In this document: positions 24,724 through 33,394 of the stretch, in pieces
Layout: each line of letters opens with the position of its first letter
Position numbering within the stretch: position 1 is the stretch's first letter
Assembly: GCA_903865745.1 (NCBI GenBank)
Contig: CAIPKV010000020.1
Location: forward strand, 1 to 34,210
Length of the DNA: 34,210 bases
Reading direction: 5' to 3'
From: an uncultured Verrucomicrobia subdivision 3 bacterium
GTDB taxonomy: Bacteria; Verrucomicrobiota; Verrucomicrobiia; Limisphaerales; UBA11358
Position numbers and translations under genes: made by a program
Notes under the pieces: model-generated
What the model was told of the DNA's origin: nothing
Database searches by the model: none
Seen by the model: the letters and a program-made list of their open reading frames with translations, nothing else

Positions 24724-27531
24724 CTAGTGTGCAAGTGTATCGGCAATTGACGGCAGCACGGGTGGCTGATATTCACCGGCCATTATTTCATCCCAATGAC
24801 TGGACAAGTCCAGCACCCGGCCCGGATGAACCTTGAACGGCGGAATCGCAAACGAATGACCTTGAGATGAAGCCATGCCAGCCGACTGGCTGACGACATG
24901 ACGCAAGGTGATCGGCGGACCGTCGAACTCTTTCGTGACCGTGAAAGTCAATTTGCGGGTTGCGCGGTCGGCGGTGACAACACCCCAGAAGCGCGGGAAG
25001 TAAACCGGCAAAACTGCCCGAATTTCATCCGGCGCCAACACCGGGGCGAGCGCCATCGTATCGGCGGGCAAATTGAGGCTGCTGCCAGCCAGAACATCGG
25101 TAATAAACCACGTCACGGGCGCGGTCATGTAAGTCAGTTCGCCCGGCCGCCAGAGGTTTTGCGTCCACGTCCAGCCGTTGCGCAAATTGACCAGTTGAAT
25201 ATGCCGCAGAATGTTTAGGCCATCGGCGATATGGCCAGCCTGAATGGCCGCCATCGCGGTGTAGCTTTCCTCGTAAAATGGCCAGCAGGTTGAATCGGCA
25301 TTGGGATCATCGGGACGGCGCGGATCCATCATCGCCTTGTTTTCCTTGAGCGACCAGACTTTCGGCGCGTAGAAATCCGGCGAACGGGCGATGTTGGATT
25401 GCAACTGCGCCAGCACGGAAGACTGAACATCCGGCATCGGATACACGTCGCCCCAACCCAGATACCGGCTCAAAAACTGGCCGGCGAGCTGACCGCTGAA
25501 CATGATGTCGTCGCGGCGATGCGCGCCGTCCAGATCCGCGCCGTAGGCGAAGAAGCGTCCGTTCCATAACGCGCGCTTGGCATCGGCGGCGGAAGCCACC
25601 GCCTGAATTCGGCATGTTGCCGCCTCGTTCGTCTGGCCCAAGGCTTCCAGCAAAACTGCGCCAGCCCGCAGAAAGGCCGGATAAGTGCTGGCGTTGTAGG
25701 CATAAATTTCCGGATGCCAGAAATCGTCATAAGTCGTGGCGCCGGTGATGATCTGGAATTGTTTGCTTTCGACGCGGGCGCGCAGAAAGGCGAGGCTGCG
25801 GTGAATCTGGGCGTCAAACGGCTTGATCCACGCCACGTCACCGGATTGTTCGGCACATTCGGCCATTTGCAGGAGCCAGCCGCCGGTATTGTCCAACATG
25901 CAATTTTCAGGCACCGGCGTCCGCCCATCGCGCGTGTCCAGCCCGAAAAAGTAATGACCGTCAAAATGTAAAATCTGCCCGTCACGTCCTGGGTTAAGCC
26001 CGAACAATTCAAGGTTGGCGCGTTCGAGCTGGGGGAAAAATTTGAAGTAAAACGGATGCGCGCTGATCTGCTGGTCCATCGTGCCGGCCAGCCCACCCAT
26101 CCCCCCCTCCATCATGGTGTATTCGCCGGCCCGGTTAAGAATTGAGCTGGCGTAAATCGGGTAGGCGCTGTTGATGACCTTGAACTTGAGCCAGTCGGGA
26201 TAAGTGCTGTCCAAAATCGGTTTTTGCCAGGCCAGCGTGCCGTCATGAATGTGTTCGCGCTCGCGGGCGGCATAACTCACCAGATCCGAGACCGTGGCAA
26301 AGTAATTTTGATAAAACCGGCCATGGTCGGCATTGCCAAAATAAGTTCCGGGATCGTCCTGGGCCGGATCAATTTTCAATTCCGGCTGGAACCACGCCAC
26401 GGCAAACCGCACCACCCGTTTTTCCCCCGGCTTGAGCGTCACCCGCACCGCCACCGCGCTGGCCATTTCGTGTTTTGCGAACGGATCGTAAAGTGCAATA
26501 GCGCCGGCGGCGCTGGAAAATTCCCCGGCCTTGCGGAAGTCCGCCCATGCCGCAGTCGCGTCGTCCACGCGGTAGGCCGGCAGCACGGAGATTTCCGCGC
26601 CGCTGGATTTTTCGGCGAGCAGAACAATTTCGTTGTTGTAGTTTTGGTAAGTTTTCAGGACTGGCTGCAACGGCGCGCTGAACTGCCGGATGCCGGCCAA
26701 GTTCCCCACTTTGAATGGCTCGGCCTGGGTCGGCACCCGGTTCAGCACTCCCCATCCGGTGATTCCTTGCTTCCAAGCCTTGTTGAACGCCTCTTCCTTG
26801 CCCCAGACCGTCGGACTGGCCCGCAGCAAATCCAGATTGGTCACCTCCACGATGTCCCGCCCGATCACGTCCTGCCAGGAAAAGGCCACCGCGACCGGCT
26901 GTTTCGTGTTTGTGGGATTTTTCAATTCCACTTCGATCCACGCCAGCGGCAGGCTGGAATCTTTCACGTCGTGCGGCACCAAACCGGACCAAGCGCGGAC
27001 CACGGTATCAGCATCCACCTGGCAATTTGCCGTGGGAAACAATCCCTGATAAATCGTCTCTTTGGCCGCTGTCATACCGGCAAAATCCGCGCCGCGCTGA
27101 AGCAATCCGGCCTGGCCATCGCGCCAGACGGCCAGAAATGTGCCGGGCGCCTGCTCAATGACCGGCGACTGGTCGGCGGCGTGCCAGTTGTTGATGCAAA
27201 TCCGGGTGAACCGGCCATCCGGTGCGTAATCAAAACAGCCCACGCCAATGCCGCCGAGCGGCACGCCGCTGGGACCGTGGTGGTTTTTCAACGCGAGATA
27301 GTCAAAGCTGTCCGCGCCGCCCAGCTTCGTGCCGGGCGTGGCGGCCATGGAATTGACCTTGGCCGCGCCATAATCAATTGCATTTTCGGCTATTGCGGCC
27401 GCGAACCTAAACATCGGTTGCGTTACGAGCAGCCAAACCAAAAATGTTTTCCGCCACATCCGGCCCTTGAGCAACTTTTTGGGGGTTAATTGGGACGTAA
27501 TCAGACAACGGGGTTGGGGTGGATTATTCAT
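24724..27531 (-). CDS. Secreted GH116 glycoside hydrolase
   Basis: A 935-residue exported enzyme of the GBA2/glucosylceramidase-like family, whose members cleave beta-glucosides, beta-xylosides or N-acetylglucosaminides. A signal segment is at about 25-48. N-terminal beta-sandwich motif PSGVPLGGIGVGCFDYAPDG at about 87-106; (alpha/alpha)6 barrel with MMEGGMGGLAGTMDQQ (about 470-486, likely containing the nucleophile Glu) and RRDDIMFSGQLAGQF (about 672-686, likely containing the acid/base Asp); near the end RPGELTYMTAPVTWF. Length is normal for bacterial GH116. The ATG at 27531 overlaps the stop of the (alpha/alpha)6 gene by 8 bp (ATGAATAA), so the two are translationally linked. A stub of a second GH116 gene lies at 11713-12048. 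Confidence 0.9.
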   Translation of the reverse strand: MNNPPQPRCLITSQLTPKKLLKGRMWRKTFLVWLLVTQPMFRFAAAIAENAIDYGAAKVNSMAATPGTKLGGADSFDYLALKNHHGPSGVPLGGIGVGCFDYAPDGRFTRICINNWHAADQSPVIEQAPGTFLAVWRDGQAGLLQRGADFAGMTAAKETIYQGLFPTANCQVDADTVVRAWSGLVPHDVKDSSLPLAWIEVELKNPTNTKQPVAVAFSWQDVIGRDIVEVTNLDLLRASPTVWGKEEAFNKAWKQGITGWGVLNRVPTQAEPFKVGNLAGIRQFSAPLQPVLKTYQNYNNEIVLLAEKSSGAEISVLPAYRVDDATAAWADFRKAGEFSSAAGAIALYDPFAKHEMASAVAVRVTLKPGEKRVVRFAVAWFQPELKIDPAQDDPGTYFGNADHGRFYQNYFATVSDLVSYAAREREHIHDGTLAWQKPILDSTYPDWLKFKVINSAYPIYASSILNRAGEYTMMEGGMGGLAGTMDQQISAHPFYFKFFPQLERANLELFGLNPGRDGQILHFDGHYFFGLDTRDGRTPVPENCMLDNTGGWLLQMAECAEQSGDVAWIKPFDAQIHRSLAFLRARVESKQFQIITGATTYDDFWHPEIYAYNASTYPAFLRAGAVLLEALGQTNEAATCRIQAVASAADAKRALWNGRFFAYGADLDGAHRRDDIMFSGQLAGQFLSRYLGWGDVYPMPDVQSSVLAQLQSNIARSPDFYAPKVWSLKENKAMMDPRRPDDPNADSTCWPFYEESYTAMAAIQAGHIADGLNILRHIQLVNLRNGWTWTQNLWRPGELTYMTAPVTWFITDVLAGSSLNLPADTMALAPVLAPDEIRAVLPVYFPRFWGVVTADRATRKLTFTVTKEFDGPPITLRHVVSQSAGMASSQGHSFAIPPFKVHPGRVLDLSSHWDEIMAGEYQPPVLPSIADTLAH

Positions 27532-28699
27532 GGTTTTTTAGAGATTCAAGACTGCAACGGGCAATGAAATACATGATGGTGGATTCGCCGCCTTCATTCG
27601 GATTGGCTCCGGCGATCGTCAGGCCGTCGCGGCAACCGCCGGAAACGGAATCGTAAATCGCCGCCCCTTTGACATTGTTTCCCAGAAACCAGGCGAAAGC
27701 CTTCCCGGCGCAGGCGGTATATTTTTTCTCGCCGGTAATCCTGTAGGCGGCGACGCAGGCTTCCACAATCGAAGCGGCATCAATCGGCTGCTGGTCGAAT
27801 AACGCGGGCGTTCCGCCTCGGGGATACCAACCCTGGTTACCAACCGGGCGAAGCTGTTTGCCGTCTGATGTAAAACAAGCCTTTAACAAGAAATCCAAAC
27901 TTTCAAGACCCGCCTGGCGGCATTCAGCTTCCCCTGTCGCTTCATAGGCGAGCAATAGCGCCAAAGGCAATCGACCGGTGTCATAAGTCATTTTGGCTTC
28001 AAACCATTTCCAATCCAAGCTTTGACGGCGGCGGTAAGCCGCGAGATTTTGTTTCACCAGTTCTTCCAAGGCGGCTTGCGGAGCACCGCCGGGATATTTG
28101 CGGACATAAGCGGTCAATCCTTGGATGGCACAGGCCTTGGCAATTACATAGCCTTTTAGTTTTCCATTATAGCCTGACAAAATCTGCAAGAACAACGTGG
28201 CCGCCGGGCCGGCGATTTCTGGATCTGGATGCCCGGCCGCCGCATAACCCAGCCCCCATAAAACCCGGCCATAGGAATCGCCACTGGTCAGCATCCGCCC
28301 CGGTCGGTTCCAAAGCTGATCATCCGCGCGCAGACTGTTTTGCAGGTAACGCAAATAGATTTTGGCCAGCGGGCGCGCATTCGTGTTGCCGGTGACGTTT
28401 TCAAATTGTGTGACCGCGGCGAGCGCCCGCGCCACATCCTCGGCGCAATACCCGTTTTCGTGCCAGGGATTGGTTCCCCGTGCGAATTCGTGGATGCCGT
28501 TCGTATCGGTGAGCGTTTGCAGATGGTGAAGCGAAAGGGGAGGCAGCTTGGCCGTGATCTGGTCGACCCCGACTGGTTCGACGGGAAGACCCGACTCCGC
28601 AAACCCCGCCATGGGTGCCATCAGAACGAAAAACAAAATAGCGAGCCAGGGAGATGAAAGCTCCCGCATGAGCGATTGCATTAGCATTTTATGTTGCAA
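27524..28699 (-). CDS. Exported (alpha/alpha)6-toroid protein of GH130 gene clusters
   Basis: A 391-residue protein beginning with a signal peptide (core SPWLAILFFVLMAPMAGFA, residues about 15-34; in-frame ATGs at 28699, 28684 and 28669). Segments such as TDTNGIHEFARGT, ENGYCAEDVARALAAV and a C-terminal NEGGESTIMYFIARCSLE are typical of a helical-toroid family found beside GH130 mannoside enzymes and mannosyl-transfer genes (compare HGYCIDDNARAL and the GAEST tail). The biochemical role is not settled to my knowledge; a glycan-cleaving or glycan-binding function fits. It is the first gene of the minus-strand operon and overlaps GH116 by 8 bp. Distinguishing an enzyme from a binding protein is not possible here. 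Confidence 0.75.
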   Translation of the reverse strand: MQHKMLMQSLMRELSSPWLAILFFVLMAPMAGFAESGLPVEPVGVDQITAKLPPLSLHHLQTLTDTNGIHEFARGTNPWHENGYCAEDVARALAAVTQFENVTGNTNARPLAKIYLRYLQNSLRADDQLWNRPGRMLTSGDSYGRVLWGLGYAAAGHPDPEIAGPAATLFLQILSGYNGKLKGYVIAKACAIQGLTAYVRKYPGGAPQAALEELVKQNLAAYRRRQSLDWKWFEAKMTYDTGRLPLALLLAYEATGEAECRQAGLESLDFLLKACFTSDGKQLRPVGNQGWYPRGGTPALFDQQPIDAASIVEACVAAYRITGEKKYTACAGKAFAWFLGNNVKGAAIYDSVSGGCRDGLTIAGANPNEGGESTIMYFIARCSLESLKNHE

Positions 28700-28725
28700 A
28701 CCTTAAACCATGCCGGTCGCGGCGG

Positions 28726-28758
28726 CGTTCAATTTATGTCAATGTCATGAATTGAACG
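28726..28758. promoter_or_regulatory. 9-15-9 palindrome in the divergent promoter region (candidate operator)
   Basis: CGTTCAATT (28726-28734) and AATTGAACG (28750-28758) are perfect inverted repeats separated by 15 bases, centred between the operon start (28699) and the transporter start (28833). The spacing puts both halves on about the same DNA face. A dimeric regulator could repress or activate both directions; which regulator is unknown. No unambiguous -35/-10 pair was found in 28700-28832. Confidence 0.5.
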
Positions 28759-28832
28759 ATTGCTAGGGACCATTCGCATATCCTAGAATTCATGACCACA
28801 CAATTGACCGGCTTCAAGTCATCATTTTCAAA

Positions 28833-30335
28833 ATGAAACCGCCGCGTTCATCATCCGAGCCGGTGATCGAAAGTCATTTTCATCTGCAAGACCGACATGA
28901 AACGCCGGCAACCAGCCGGGTTTCTGCTTGGAGCAAAGCGGCCTACGGCTGCGGCGGTCTGACTGATTTCTTCTTTCTTAACGTGATTCTCGGGCTGGCC
29001 ATTCCAATTTACACCGTCGGCTTGAAAATGGATCCCGCCCTGCTGGGTATTGCGCTGGCCCTGCCGCGCATCATCGGGGCCATTGCCGACGCCATCGTCG
29101 GAACCCGCTCCGATAATTCCCATTCAGCTTTGGGCCGGCGGCGCCCATACCTCCTTCTCGGCGGACTGGTGGGCGGCGTGCTGCTTCCGTTGATGTGGTG
29201 TCCGCCCGTTCAAACGCAATGGGGCATGTTTGCCTGGGTGGTGGCCATGCTATCCGTGTTTTCCATTTTCTACTCGGTGTTCACCATCCCCTACAACGCC
29301 TTGGGTTATGAATTGTCCACCGATTACGACGAACGCACGAGCGTATTTGCCTGGAAAAATTATTTTCAGCTCTTTGGCACCTTGAGCGCCGCCTGGTTCT
29401 ACTGGTTTTGCCTGCGGCCCATGTTCGCCAACGAAGTCGTGGGGGCGCGCTGGTTGAGCCTGCTGGTGGGCATCATCATGATCGGGGCAACCCTATTGAC
29501 TTTTTTCCTATGTCGCGAACGACGCCTGGAAAAACGCCAGCCCTCGATTCCCATCGGGGAAGCCCTCAAACTCACCATCAAGAATCGTCCGTTCATGCTG
29601 CTGCAAGGCGCGCAGCAGATGCTGGCCCTGGGAATGGGCATCACCGGGACGCTGGGCGTTTACATTCACATTTACTATGTTTGTTCAGGGAGCAAAACGA
29701 CCGCTTCCTGGCTCAGCGGTTGGGGCGGTTCATTGACCATCTTCACCAGCATGGCGGCGATCTTCTTCGGCACCTGGCTCTCGCGCCGACTGGGCAAACG
29801 CGACGCCTGCCTGGCCGCCATCGGCATCGTGCTATCCAGCATTTGTCTGCTGCCCGTTTTGCTCACGCCCCAACACCCGGCATTGACCGTGTTGGCCTGG
29901 CTCATTACGGCACTGGGCATGCCCTGCACTTCGCTCATGTTCAGTTCGATGATCGCCGATGTGTGCGACGAGGACGAACTGGCGACCGGGATGCGTCGCG
30001 AAGGCGCTTACAGCGCCGTCAACAGCGTGGCCAACCGAATGATGCAAATTGGCCTGGTGCTCGTCGGCGGTTTTCTGCCCCGCCTCGCCGGTTATGTGAA
30101 TACCAGCGCCCCGTTGACACCCGAATTGCTGGAGCGGATGAAATGGATGCTTATTGGCGTGCAATTCATCACCGTGACTGGTGCAGCGGTCGTCCTCTGG
30201 TTCTTTCCCATCACCCGTGATCGCGCTGAAAAGACCCGTCAGGTTTTGGATGAACGAAAAAGTCAGATTCGTCCGGTAGATGCCGGGGGGCACTCCGACA
30301 AGAGTTTGCCGGTTACCACAACGCAAGTTGCCTGA
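28833..30335 (+). CDS. GPH-family sugar:cation symporter (major facilitator superfamily)
   Basis: A 500-residue integral membrane transporter with about 12 hydrophobic helices. The GPH (glycoside-pentoside-hexuronide:cation) pattern is visible: AYGCGGLTDFFFLNVILG in helix 1, then IADAIVGTRSDNSHSALGRRRPYLLLGG, matching the family DPxxGxxSDRTxxxxGRRRP segment, and in the second half SMIADVCDEDELATGMRREG, the conserved ADxxDxDExxTGxRxEG stretch. These carriers bring in di- or oligosaccharides or uronides with H+ or Na+. It is divergent from the degradation operon across a shared promoter region, so it is likely co-regulated and imports its product. About 30 N-terminal residues precede helix 1. 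The exact substrate cannot be read. Confidence 0.9.
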   Translation: MKPPRSSSEPVIESHFHLQDRHETPATSRVSAWSKAAYGCGGLTDFFFLNVILGLAIPIYTVGLKMDPALLGIALALPRIIGAIADAIVGTRSDNSHSALGRRRPYLLLGGLVGGVLLPLMWCPPVQTQWGMFAWVVAMLSVFSIFYSVFTIPYNALGYELSTDYDERTSVFAWKNYFQLFGTLSAAWFYWFCLRPMFANEVVGARWLSLLVGIIMIGATLLTFFLCRERRLEKRQPSIPIGEALKLTIKNRPFMLLQGAQQMLALGMGITGTLGVYIHIYYVCSGSKTTASWLSGWGGSLTIFTSMAAIFFGTWLSRRLGKRDACLAAIGIVLSSICLLPVLLTPQHPALTVLAWLITALGMPCTSLMFSSMIADVCDEDELATGMRREGAYSAVNSVANRMMQIGLVLVGGFLPRLAGYVNTSAPLTPELLERMKWMLIGVQFITVTGAAVVLWFFPITRDRAEKTRQVLDERKSQIRPVDAGGHSDKSLPVTTTQVA

Positions 30336-30836
30336 AACAATGCATCGACGCCCCCTGATTCATGATTTTGCGCTGGCCTAATGACTCACTTGACTGAGTT
30401 CGCAAGGTGTTTAGCCGGACGTCCCATCGTCCGCGCTGCGAATTGAAATTAAGCCGGAGAGGTTCGTTTGGGGGGACGTTAATCGGGAAAGAATACTTTT
30501 CCGACAGGAATGCTTTTTTATCTATTGACCTATCGGGCTTGATAGGGGTTAGGTGGCGTTAATATCTCTCTTCTCATACCTCGCTCCGATCTTCTGGCAA
30601 AAATCCGAAACCTGCTGCCCGGAAAAAGTCTCCGACAACAACAGCGGCAAGTCCATAAAATCGTGACACTGCAAAAGAACCGTGCTGCCTTGATAAACGT
30701 GCAAATGGTCACCGGGGCTGGGGGTGCGGAGTCCGTTGGATGGGTGAGGCGTGGAGAAAAACGAAGATTGACGATGGATGATTGAGGGCAGGGGAATGGG
30801 CAGAATGAGGAATGAGGATTGGGACATGTTGGGAAC

Positions 30837-30920
30837 ATTCAACGTTCAACATTCAACATTCAACGTTCAACGTTCAACGTTCAACATTCAACATCGAACA
30901 CAGAACATCGAACACAGAAA
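30837..30920. repeat. Heptanucleotide tandem array (RTTCAAC, 12 units)
   Basis: Units in order: attcaac, gttcaac, attcaac x2, gttcaac x3, attcaac, then the variants atcgaac, acagaac, atcgaac, acagaaa. Upstream, 30766-30836 continues in the same 7-base register with purine-rich words such as gattgac, gatggat, gattgag, aggaatg and aggattg. The class resembles short tandemly repeated heptamers (STRR) known from cyanobacteria; no function is evident. Confidence 0.9.
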
Positions 30921-31010
30921 TCTTTACAAAACCAGGCTCTTTTTAATAGTCTTTTTATTTAGAGACTCCTCACGTCGTCTCCCACATTCGGCCCGGCGCG
31001 CGCCAGCGTG

Positions 31011-31145
31011 TCTTGGATGCGGAGGCAAGCGCCGCGCGACCCCGCTTTCGCAAGTGCAAGCCGCCATCGGAATTTACCAGCCCCTCCGCGATCCAAAAGC
31101 GCCGTCGCCGCTTCGCTCTGCCGGCGCAGTCCAAAAGCGTTCACG
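31011..31145. repeat. Candidate interspersed GC-rich repeat with inverted arms
   Basis: TTGGATGCGGAGG (31013-31025) pairs with CCTCCGCGATCCAA (31083-31096) with one bulged base, and TCCAAAAGCG occurs twice (31092-31101 and 31130-31139) around a gccgtcgccgcttcgctctg core. From memory, similar GC-rich words recur in intergenic DNA of Verrucomicrobiota; dispersal in this genome cannot be tested from one window. Confidence 0.4.
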
Positions 31146-31244
31146 CCAAACGGCCACCCAGCCGCACGGGCACCAAATGGGACTTTGCCGGGGAGCGCGA
31201 CGGTTCCGGCGGCCTTTTTGGGGGTCAAAATCGGCAAAAAAGGG

Positions 31245-33021
31245 ATGGCAAGAATCGGGCGGATGGATGAATATGGCCGCATGTCATTGGCGCAAGACAA
31301 CACGATCGCTTTGGCTTCGGTGGAAAAAGTCCAGCGCGAATGGTTTGACCTGACGCTGCGGGTGGCGCAGGCCGAGACCGAGCGCGCGGCGCTGGAACAG
31401 GAAAACAAGGCGCTGCGGGCGCTGCTGGAGCGCGTCATCGAGCACCGCCAGAAATCCCACGGCGAACTTGTCAACCTCATCACCACGCTGGTCAGCAAGC
31501 TGCCGCTCAACGACGTGGCGGTCCTCGTCGCCCGCCTGGTGGAACACAACCAGCATGTGAACGAGGTCAGCGCCAGCCTGCTGAAAGGGCGGCTGGAGGA
31601 TTGCGTGCTCCAACCGGCGCTCCTCAAGAATCTCGACCGCACCAAGCGCGACCTCGCGGCGGCGGCCACGGCGGAGCTGGAGAATCTGCTCAAGCTGGAC
31701 ACGCCGTTCGAGAAGGAAATGCTGCAGGCGCTGCTCGCGCATCCGGACAATTTTTTTCTCCCCGGCCGTGGCCCGCGCCAACCGCGGATTCGTCAAGGGC
31801 CAGGTGCCGCGCGAGCGCATCGTCAAGGAGTTCGGCGCGGAGGCGCTGGTTTTTTTCAAGGACGTAACGACGGACGTGAAATTCAATCCGCGCCCCAAGC
31901 CGCAGGAGATCATGCTGGCGTTCAAAACGGATTTCGCCGAATTGCTTCAGCAAAACCCAGCGGTGGCCGCCGAGCGGCGCGCGGAAATCCAGGCGTTGCA
32001 CCAGAAAATCCGCCTCAGCCGCGAAAACACCGAGGCGGCCCGCGCCCAGAAGACCTCGTTCCTGCGGCTTTCCTTTTTTCTCGAACTGCTGCATTACTAC
32101 GAGAACCAGAGCACGGAATCGCCGGACGTGGTGTTCGCCCAGCGCCTGCCGCCGGTCATCGAGCAACTCGTCGTCACCGGCGAAGATGGCGCCCTGGATG
32201 AAGCCAAGCTGCTGGCGGCGGAGGCGTTGCTGGCGTTGATCATCAACCCCGACCATCGCAAGGCGGTGATCAACAACATCGGCAAGGCCGGCGGCCTCGC
32301 CCGCACGCTACGCTACACGCTCGCGTTCCGCGTGGAAAAGCTTCCCGACCACGACCCGCTGACGATCGAATGCGTCAAGCATTTGATCCCGCTGGGCCAG
32401 TCGCCAACGGCCGCCGCGCTGGCCGCCGTGCTGCGGCTGTTCAACCCGCACATGCAGCAGTCGTGCATCCGCGCCATCGCCGCCACGGACCGGCTGCGCA
32501 AGGAGGACGCGGAAAAGCTGGGCCAGGCCGTCGCGCAGCAGCTGGGCTTGAAGGAGGTCCTTGAGCGGATGACCGAGCAATCCACGCACTCGCCGGAACG
32601 CGAACGCCAGCTCGCCTGGGATCACATCAAGGACCTCATCGGCACGCGCGCCGCGCCCGGTGAAATCCTCGCCGCCATCCGCAAACGGATGCATGGCCGC
32701 TACGACGCCGACGAGGTGAAAGCCTGCTGGCTCGTCCTCACCGAGGCCGACCCGATGATTTTTGTCCGCGTCTTCTGCCTGTTCCCCTATCTGCCCAACG
32801 GCCAGACGGATCCCCTCGCCCGCCCCATCCTGGAAACCTTCGTCACGCGGCTGACCCACGAAAAATACGCCGCGATTTACGCCAAAACGATTCACGCCCT
32901 GCGGAATCTATTCAAAGTCAAGGCGGACAGCCCCGCGCTGGTCAACTTCATCGCCCTGGTGAAATGGGTGGACAATGTGGCCGCGGAAAAGATTTCGAAG
33001 GATGTCGGCAAGTCAGCGTAG
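31245..33021 (+). pseudogene. Coiled-coil protein of unknown function, split by a +1 in a T7 run
   Basis: Two frames together read as one protein of about 590 residues. The first part (possible ATGs 31245, 31263, 31281) has a strong heptad coiled coil (QAETERAALEQENKALRALL, about residues 40-60) and then helices. It fails at 31751-31757, where TTTTTTT follows gacaa. With six Ts the reading would be DNFFSPAVARANRGFVKG and continue without stop to 33021. As written, the first frame runs on by chance to 32201, and the second is open with an ATG at 31768. The C-terminal part is all-helical, with segments like AEALLALIINPDHRKAVINN and LIPLGQSPTAAALAAVLRLF suggesting repeat-type helices. No family recognised. 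It could be a true mutation, a sequencing error or slippage at the T run. Confidence 0.65.
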
Positions 33022-33174
33022 AAAGTCCCGCTGCAAAATCGTCATCAGGTCGTTCACCGCCAGCATCAGTTTACCGTGCCGTTCCGCGGCGCCCTCATCC
33101 GCCAAATCAATCGGCGCGCTCATCGCCGCGGCGTAGCGATGGGTCAATGCGGTCGGTTCGTGGCGCTGGCCCAT
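33013..33174 (-). CDS. Small hypothetical protein (53 aa)
   Basis: A short minus-strand ORF from ATG 33174 to stop 33013, with a helical, acidic-to-hydrophobic C-terminus (KLMLAVNDLMTILQRDFLR). It overlaps the end of the coiled-coil gene tail to tail by 9 bp and overlaps the preceding tiny ORF (stop 33144) by 31 bp. An in-frame TTG lies 4 codons upstream. Family unknown; support comes only from position after the sigma-like gene and from the clean ORF end. Confidence 0.4.
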   Translation of the reverse strand: MGQRHEPTALTHRYAAAMSAPIDLADEGAAERHGKLMLAVNDLMTILQRDFLR

Positions 33175-33293
33175 TGAGCGCAGCAAGGGACAGGTGATGA
33201 CTCGGTCTTGGGTTTGTTCGGCCGTAGTAGCAGTAGCGCCGTCAGGGTGGCTCCGCCGGTGATGAGGATGGGAGTGAGATGATGGGTTTCGAT
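33144..33293 (-). CDS. Tiny membrane-peptide ORF lacking a canonical start (ATC)
   Basis: After a strong SD (GAAAGGAG, minus strand 33307-33300) and 6 bases comes ATC, then ETHHLTPILITGGATLTALL and LLRPNKPKTE before a stop at 33144: 49 codons with one hydrophobic helix followed by basic residues. No ATG, GTG or TTG lies at the spacing where translation should begin, so initiation would need AUC, or the ATG has mutated. The SD, spacing and helix make it look like a real or recently real peptide gene. Low confidence. Confidence 0.25.
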   Translation of the reverse strand: METHHLTPILITGGATLTALLLLRPNKPKTESSPVPCCAQWASATNRPH

Positions 33294-33316
33294 AAGAGGC
33301 TCCTTTCGTGGAAAGC

Positions 33317-33338
33317 AAAAACCCCGGCGAAGCCAGGG
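33317..33338 (-). terminator. Intrinsic terminator (hairpin plus T5), minus strand
   Basis: On the minus strand CCCTGGC pairs with GCCGGGG (one G-U) around a 3-base loop, followed at once by TTTTT. It lies after the sigma-like gene and just before the SD of the tiny ORF, so it could end the first transcript or act as an attenuator of the small ORFs. Confidence 0.65.
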
Positions 33339-33356
33339 CTTTCGTTGAGGTGGTGA

Positions 33357-33382
33357 GGCCGGGGCTCACGCGAGCCCCGGCC
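33357..33382. terminator. Perfect 11-bp GC hairpin after the sigma-like gene
   Basis: GGCCGGGGCTC and GAGCCCCGGCC pair perfectly around ACGC, 13 bases past the stop of the minus-strand sigma-like gene. A T-rich stretch (attgattttgtttt) follows only on the plus strand, so it could also block plus-strand transcription coming from the coiled-coil gene. Confidence 0.55.
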
Positions 33383-33394
33383 ATTGATTTTGTT

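Larger units (their letters stand above)
30336..31244. other. Repeat-rich intergenic region, no confident gene
   Basis: 909 bases without a convincing gene. Just after the transporter is a weak hairpin (ACTCA 30384-30388 with TGAGT 30395-30399). A minus-strand ORF, 30549-30842, has a protein-like C-terminal half (GDHLHVYQGSTVLLQCHDF) but its N-terminal half translates repeat sequence, so it may be the tail of a lost gene. From 30766 to 30920 runs a heptamer array, and 31011-31145 resembles an interspersed GC-rich repeat with inverted arms. Confidence 0.6.

Noticed and set aside
26224-27489. 421-codon plus-strand ORF
   Set aside because: Antisense shadow of the GH116 gene; rich in His/Arg/Gly with no domain.
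30549-30842. 97-codon minus-strand gene
   Set aside because: N-terminal half is translated repeat sequence; only the last 55 or so codons look protein-like and they match no family known to me.
30837-30920. Heptamer array as a CRISPR array
   Set aside because: Units are 7 bases with no spacers, and no cas genes are near.
31008-31244. N-terminal extension of the coiled-coil gene
   Set aside because: In-frame but composed of the GC-rich repeat, with Arg/Pro/Ala-rich translation; starts at 31245 or later are more credible.
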